Shown here piece by piece: positions 58,406-64,000 of a DNA stretch of 64,000 bases. The DNA lies in the NCBI GenBank assembly GCA_950295325.1, contig OX485806.1:34350001-34414000 (forward strand), written 5' to 3'. The DNA comes from Polytrichum commune. Its lineage: Eukaryota > Streptophyta > Polytrichopsida > Polytrichales > Polytrichaceae. How positions within the stretch are numbered: the stretch's first letter is position 1; each line of letters opens with the position of its first letter. The notes under the pieces were generated by a model, which saw nothing but the letters and a program-made list of their open reading frames with translations, searched no databases and was not told the origin of the DNA. Position numbers and translations under genes: made by a program.

Positions 58406-59064
58406 TTATACAAAATGAGACTTGCATCTTCTAGCCTTGTAACCCCATCACTGTAAACACCATGAACCTTGAGGATATTGAAAGATAACAACTACTAATG
58501 ATCATAATCAAAACATTAATGATTATAATCATACTCATACTCATACTCATACTCATAATCATAATCATAATAATGATGTGAGCACAAATATGAAACCTGT
58601 CTATACATTTTGAATACTAGTATTTTATTTCATGCCCGACCAGTGTTACAGCCAAAAATCAAAGAGTTCAACCTCTTGAACAGTTCTACAAGAGCAAATC
58701 TTGATTGCTTTGCTCATATTTACAACCCAGATACCGATGGAGGCTCCTTGCACTAGTTTCTGTATTTCTTGGCTGGAAGAGAACTCGCCAAAAACTAATA
58801 TAACCCAATCAGCCGGTGAACCAAACAAGGACAAAGGGCAGGAGGTTTCCAAAGGTCATTTGCAGAGATCAGAGAGATATTACCTAAAACAAATGTGAAA
58901 CAGCTCCAAAGGGACACATAATAATGACTGGGCTCTTTTCAGTTTCAGTTCCTCGTCATCAGTACCCTTCTATAATAAACCATGATTCTGCGAATTGAAG
59001 AATTATTCGAATCGAGTCAAAGCTCGATACCTGAAACAGAAGAATGCAGAACTCATGCTCCACT
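58406..59064. other. Region downstream of the LNK-like gene, with (TCATAC)n repeat
   Basis: A TCATACTCATAATCA microsatellite lies at about 58515-58575. The 3' untranslated region of the LNK-like gene would fall just below 59065. No other gene seen. Confidence 0.45.
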
Positions 59065-62000
59065 TCATCCTCTTTGTTCAATGAGAGTTTTTGGAATTCC
59101 TACAAGACCTGGTCTGTCGCTTCTTTTTGTGAAATTGCTTGCTTGGAATTCATTGAAGCCACTAGAAAGTGAACCAAGGGGACTTGAATGTGCAAAACCT
59201 TGTTCTTCTTCCTCGTATACAGAAAACCCTGGTATTTCCAATCCCTCGCTAAGCAGTTGGCTCAATTCCTTTAAGCCTATCGCATGTTCCAGTTGTTTAC
59301 TTGGACCGATATTCTTAACCTTGCTTGAAATTACCTGCGCAGGGATTGTCATTAAACCTTGTGATGATGACTGTATAACTCGTCGTTGCTCATTGTTTGT
59401 TCCACTACACGACTCAGATCCCACAGGTGACTCAAAATGCTGCTCGGTGTTCAAAATGTAAGACTTTCCAACACGGCTCTGTTGTTGATGCCCACCACCA
59501 ACATGTGGGTTTTCTGTAGCCAGAGGTGGTAAATTTATGTATTTAGTCTGTTGTTCCAAAGTTTTTGAAGTTCTCTGGTCCACCTCTCCAAATGGAGTAA
59601 CTTGAGGATTACTTACCCAGTTGCCTAAGGACACATTACAGTGTTGCCTTTTCAGCGGTGAATTCGACAGTCGTCCAAGGTGGGTACCATCATCAACATT
59701 GGGTTTAACCTGTCCAGATGCAAGTTGCCACTTTTTATGGAACAATAAGCGTGCTGTGGAACGATCGATAGGATTTGTTTCCACATTCATTCTGCACAAC
59801 AACCATGCAAGCTTAGAAACACTTAAAGGATGACGTTCCTATTCACCTTACTATCTATGCTGTCAACTTAACTCACAGATCAACTTCATCCACCTTCTCA
59901 AAATTAGCGAGCATGTGACTCCACCAATTCCTAACCTTGAAATTCTGCAAGACACAAGCATAAAAAATACCTGGAGGCTTTGTTGGTGGACAAAGGGCCA
60001 CTTTCAATTGAAATGTCAGCACCATCCGAAGTTTTAGCATCAACCTCCTCAGAGAGCTGTGAGCTGTAAGCTGTGTCGGAACCATCAATATGTACACCAC
60101 CTAATAATGCCTGCTTCTTTGTAGCACTCTGTGCTAACCGATACAATGCATCCCTGATGCACAACTGGGTTTCAGTTCCCAACTGCAATTCCAACAAGTG
60201 ACATAGTCAGGCGTAGTTGAGTTTATGTTCATATCTTGTTGGTACAGAGCAACAACTATCTACTATGAACATTAATTTGCTGTTCTGGAATATGGTGCAG
60301 GTGTAACTGCATACATCCAGGTTTTAGAAGCCCCCTCACCCTCTCACCCTAAACCCTAACCCCCTTAAATGTCTACGAGGCCCGTTGATCCTATAATTAT
60401 AATTTGCCTTTAGATGCACTTACAATATTAAATCTGGCTAAAGCTTCTAAGGTGCTTTATATGATTCATCACACTCCACCAAGGGGGAGAGATTCATACC
60501 ATTTTCGTGGCTTTCAAAAGTTGATCCAATACTACCGCTTCCGAGGAAGTACCACCATTCTCAGCAGCAGCAGCCATGCCTTCAACTTTCATTTGGCCAG
60601 TAGGAGAAAGCTCAGAGTCACATTCTAGCACAGCTGGCGTCCTAGGCGCACTGGTTATCATTATTGGAGCTACTACCTCAGGTTGACTCAGTGCCAAGAC
60701 CTGCGGAAGTTGGGTAATCCCATTGCACAAAGCTTCACTAGAATCCACCAGGGTGTAATTTTGAGCTTGCATCTGTTGTACAGTCAATATAGGCGGACTG
60801 CTTGCCGCAGGACAAATCAGTGCCTCACTGGAAGCCCAAAGATGAGATTCCTGGTGAGGTGGCAATTTAATTTGTTGAAAAGCATTTTCTGTTTGAGAGC
60901 TGAGAGGCAATCCTTGAGATTGCATTATCTGAACCTGAACATGGTTGGGTGCCAATGGTGGAAGAGGTTGTTGAATGGGAGGATTGTTGCAGCCCACATG
61001 ATGGATATAGGGAGATAACACTTGAGGACCAATTGGCTGAGGAGATATGCTTGCATAACCAGGTACAATGGTGGGTACTGAAGACCTATGGAGGTGCCCC
61101 GGCACTTGTGTAGTAGACAAATGCAATGGCATTGTTGGGTGCAGGATAGATGCCTGGAGATTGTTGAAAGGGGGATAATTGACCTGTTGGATTTTCGGTT
61201 GACGGTTGAGTTTTCGCTTGGTTCTATTTTCACATCTCCTGTGATTGTTGCCAGCATGCCTCCGTACTCTCTGGACCTGACACAAGCAACAGTGGGAATT
61301 CTGTGAGTGTTTTAGGGTTTATGGTTTAGGAAGTTTCACCATGATAAGCAATTTTCATGAGACCAACATGGTAACACATATTTTGAGCTATATACTGCTA
61401 TTTTTTTGTCTCAAAAGTGACCCCTATCCTAATATCAACTCATTCCGCAAATGAAGTTTTCAATTGGTCATATACCTTGATGTTATTAAAAATTTGAGTT
61501 CAAATACAGAGAATGGGTCGCCTTGGATGCAAACATATACTTAGTATTTTGATCATCCACTAAACCCACACAAATGCCTCTACACCACATGAGATTGGAT
61601 TCTAACCATTTTTGACATCAGGCAAGGTGAAAATTCACATGTATCACCCAGAAACAACAAAGAATTGTCATGCTAAAACATAAAAATGTTCATACTCATG
61701 ATTTCAAAAACATTGCATCGAAGCAGACCAGATGAGAGATGATATATATAGCAATCGCATACCTGGGCCATATTAGCTTTCCTCGAATCTGAATGGCTCA
61801 CAGTAGATGGCTGCGAATTTCCTGAGGTTTCCAACACTATTGCAGTGTTGCCTTGATCCTCGGGAAATGGGGAAATTCCAGCAATCACCTGTAATACTCA
61901 ACATATCACCAGCTTATCAAATGTCTAATTTGTTGCGTTAGAGATCATTCACATACATCTTAGCCATGATGCATAAGATTCAGAAAACATAATAGGGTTA

Positions 62001-63642
62001 TCCTTTTACTCAATGAGACTTTTCGTCTGGAGTTGGTTCCCAAAGACTTTTCATTGGTTGTTTTGCATACAGTACCAATAATTTATTTCCCCTTGTGACG
62101 GTGCATGCTTGGAGATAGCGTCTGAAATTGAATGACGAGATACATATTTAGGTCAAACTCATTTTAGCACATCATGGCATGCCAAATTGAATTTGACACT
62201 GAATGAACTAATACAAAATGTTCTTCATTCAAACCTGCACACTATCTCCAAGCACGCACCAAAAATTTACCAAACATGGAAGGTGTTGTATGAATTACGC
62301 CCGACTCCCAACCAAAAGTCATGTTGAGTTAGAGGATAACCCTAATTTAGTAATATCAGTTTCAACTTCTACTGCAATCAGCTCAGTTGCAATTAACAAA
62401 AACAGACATCAGAAGTTTCATAAACATCCTTACAACAGTCTTGTTTACAAGTTTAATACCTATCTTGGCATTCTCAGTAACACACGAGCCATCATACTCC
62501 ACCATTTCTAGCATTAGTACTAAAATAAGAGATTTTGGCAATAGCACCGACCTTGCCAGCAGGTAGAGTGTCCTCCCCAATGAACTGAGCCTGTAATTGG
62601 TGACCAAAGTGTTGTTCTTTGGCTGGGTCCTCTATGCTTAAATCTTCGGAATCCTCCAGAGGTAGTATAGGAAGTGAATTGACAATTGGAACAAACTCCA
62701 ATTTCAGGTCGAAGTCATCGATACTTTTTTTCACTGCTGTGCCTGGAGGAGATGCTGATGAATCATCCCACTCCATGACATCAGGGTGGCTGCTAGTCGC
62801 AGATTCAAAATCTAGATCTGGACCAGAGCTGCAAGTAAATGTGAAACATTGCTTCAGAATTCTCTCACAATGTAATATGCAACAATGTCTTGTCAACCCT
62901 TTCGTCACAAAAACTACTTCAAATTCATGCACTATGAAGAAGTATCACAGATTTGATGCACCATGAAGAAATATGCCCACACAAGGATTCATTGCCTAAT
63001 GATAGACAAACAAGCTCCTTCACCATAATTTTCAAAAATTCACTAGTCGCTTAGGACCTGCAAAGAACCATGACAGCAGAAGAGAAACCTGTCACCCCAA
63101 TTTAATATAAAAATCCTGCATACTAAGCGTAAGGATTGTTCATGTACATCCTAATAACCCATTGACCATAATGCCAAAGCTTCAAAAAACATGATAGAGT
63201 CATCCTCTAACTCAAAATGACTTTTGGTCAGGAGTTGGTTGTTTTGCATACAAGAGATTCCATGTTTGGTGGGTTTTCAGTGCATGCTGGATGTTATTTC
63301 AAAAACATTTCATATCGGTTCATTGAAGGTCAAGCTCGTTGCGGCATGCCATGACGTTCCACATATTACAACAATTGTCATCGCTACAATGAGCCTCCAC
63401 TCTAAAATACAGCAAACCTCTAACATGATTATGAAGGTACAGGCTCACCTCAACAGATTGTCGACATCTTCCAAGGTCTCAAAACAATTATCCAAGTTGT
63501 AGTCTACTTTGCCATCATCAGTAACAGCACCAAAAAAGGGCAGGGTTGCAGGATCCTCGTCGACTAAAGTGAACACACAAGCAGACGTTACTAAACTTGT
63601 AACATCTCCTGAATACAAAGGATCTTCCATGTGGAGCCCCAT
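59065..63642 (-). CDS. LNK1/LNK2-like circadian clock coactivator, six exons
   Basis: LNK proteins are plant nuclear coactivators without a DNA-binding domain that are recruited by RVE/LCL Myb factors to evening clock genes. Exons (minus): 63642-63449, 62828-62552, 61888-61763, 61276-60500, 60182-59971, 59791-59065. All introns are GT-AG and phases agree (2, 0, 0, 0, 2), giving about 770 residues. Family marks: NCFETLEDVDNLLR spliced to SGPDLDFES (the FEDVD..R block); a basic then Gln/Pro-rich middle in exon 4; LGTETQLCIRDALYRLAQSA (exon 5); and ETNPIDRSTARLLFHK (exon 6). ATG 63642 has an in-frame TAA directly before it, so it is the likely start; the usual N-terminal W/D/E-rich LNK motif is not seen. 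The roughly 230-residue tail after NPIDRS is much longer than I expect for LNK1/2. Family assignment is from remembered motifs, hence the moderate confidence. Confidence 0.7.
61993..62345. mobile_element. Family G inverted-repeat element, 353 bp, in intron 2 of the LNK-like gene
   Basis: Left end TAGGGTTATCCTTTTACTCA, right end the complement of TAGGGTTATCCTCTAACTCA, with similarity extending about 45 bp (GACTTTTCGTCTGGAGTTGG against GACTTTTGGTTGGGAGTCGG). Non-coding. Confidence 0.8.
63185..63345 (+). mobile_element. Family G half-element in intron 1 of the LNK-like gene
   Basis: GATAGAGTCATCCTCTAACT, GACTTTTGGTCAGGAGTTGG and GTTTTGCATACA match the left half of family G copies at 28931 and 61993; the right half is absent. 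Confidence 0.7.
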
Positions 63643-63858
63643 TTAACTCTACCAGCCAAATCTCAAGACTTATGCTTTCTCGTCATCTCTCGACATATAG
63701 CTTCCCCTACCTGCGGTAGAAACCAAAATACAACCAGAATTTAGTACAAATTCAAAGTCCACTAGTGAGAGCTTGCCACTTGACTATGCTTGGCAATCGA
63801 GCATTATTCTTGGAAATTTATTCTTGAGCTAGAATAGAAGGGAGCGGTCACAGCTTGA

Positions 63859-64000
63859 GGGCCACTTTTCACTATGACCAAGGGCCGTGCCCATGAAATT
63901 GTGAGGACCCTTGAAACTCATCCAAATGATGTACATTGTAGAATTGAAATTGAAATCTGTGTGGTCATGGGCCTTTAAGTGTAGTGCAAAGACACACGTG
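63859..64000. mobile_element. Family C MITE, left part, cut by the window edge
   Basis: GGGCCACTTTTCACTATGAC, CGTGCCCATGAAATTGTGAG and GTGTGGTCATGGGCCTTTAA align with the left 160 bp of the copy at 8306. Lies about 220 bp upstream of the LNK-like start codon, i.e. in its promoter or leader region. Confidence 0.7.

Noticed and set aside
59621-59833. Plus-strand frames opposite the LNK-like exons (also 58982-59461, 60683-61018)
   Set aside because: They are shadows of the minus-strand LNK-like coding exons.
1-64000. tRNA, rRNA, CRISPR array, or organellar insertions
   Set aside because: Looked for typical tRNA boxes, direct-repeat and spacer patterns and plastid genes; none seen by eye.

Overview
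This is nuclear DNA from a land plant, most likely a flowering plant. It carries multi-exon genes with GT-AG introns for plant-specific families (chloroplast outer-envelope channel OEP37, clock coactivator LNK, AP2/ERF, a remorin-type protein), AT-rich intergenic DNA, and many small inverted-repeat transposons (MITEs). I cannot name the species. There are no operons, CRISPR arrays, or recognisable tRNA or rRNA genes.

Layout. 1-4.2 kb: 5' part of a minus-strand gene whose product carries a KWDDAEKWI motif (remorin-like), running off the left edge; its upstream or leader-intron DNA is made of decayed tandem repeats. 4.4-23.5 kb: no convincing gene, but dispersed element A with an internal 132-bp tandem array, several MITEs, and a solo LTR inside a 41-bp repeat whose phase is exactly restored when the LTR plus one target-site copy is removed. 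23.6-32.7 kb: complete minus-strand OEP37 gene in six coding exons plus an inferred 5' leader exon; at least four introns hold mobile elements or repeats. 33-38.1 kb: retroelement debris, a 716-bp element with an 8-bp target duplication, and a broken hAT transposase. 39.6-40.9 kb: patatin-like phospholipase pseudogene. 43.2-43.9 kb: intronless AP2/ERF gene with an atypical domain. 44-55 kb: intergenic, with a Stowaway-like MITE and two further inverted-repeat families. 55-56 kb: GC-richer segment with a signal-peptide-like mini-ORF followed by a threefold tandem repeat. 59.1-63.6 kb: six-exon minus-strand LNK-like gene.

The genes do not form a pathway; they are ordinary single-gene neighbours separated by transposons. 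OEP37 (plastid envelope transport), LNK (light and clock-controlled transcription), AP2/ERF (transcription) and the remorin-like protein (plasma membrane, if correctly assigned) act independently. Exon models were built by hand from splice sites and reading phase; all OEP37 and LNK junctions keep phase, which is the main support for them.

I found no strong candidate for an entirely new biological system. The most unusual items are the 716-bp element carrying its own 87-codon frame, the phase-exact solo LTR, the 132-bp amplification inside element A, the atypical AP2/ERF domain, the long C-terminal tail of the LNK-like protein, and the possible small secreted peptide locus near 55 kb.
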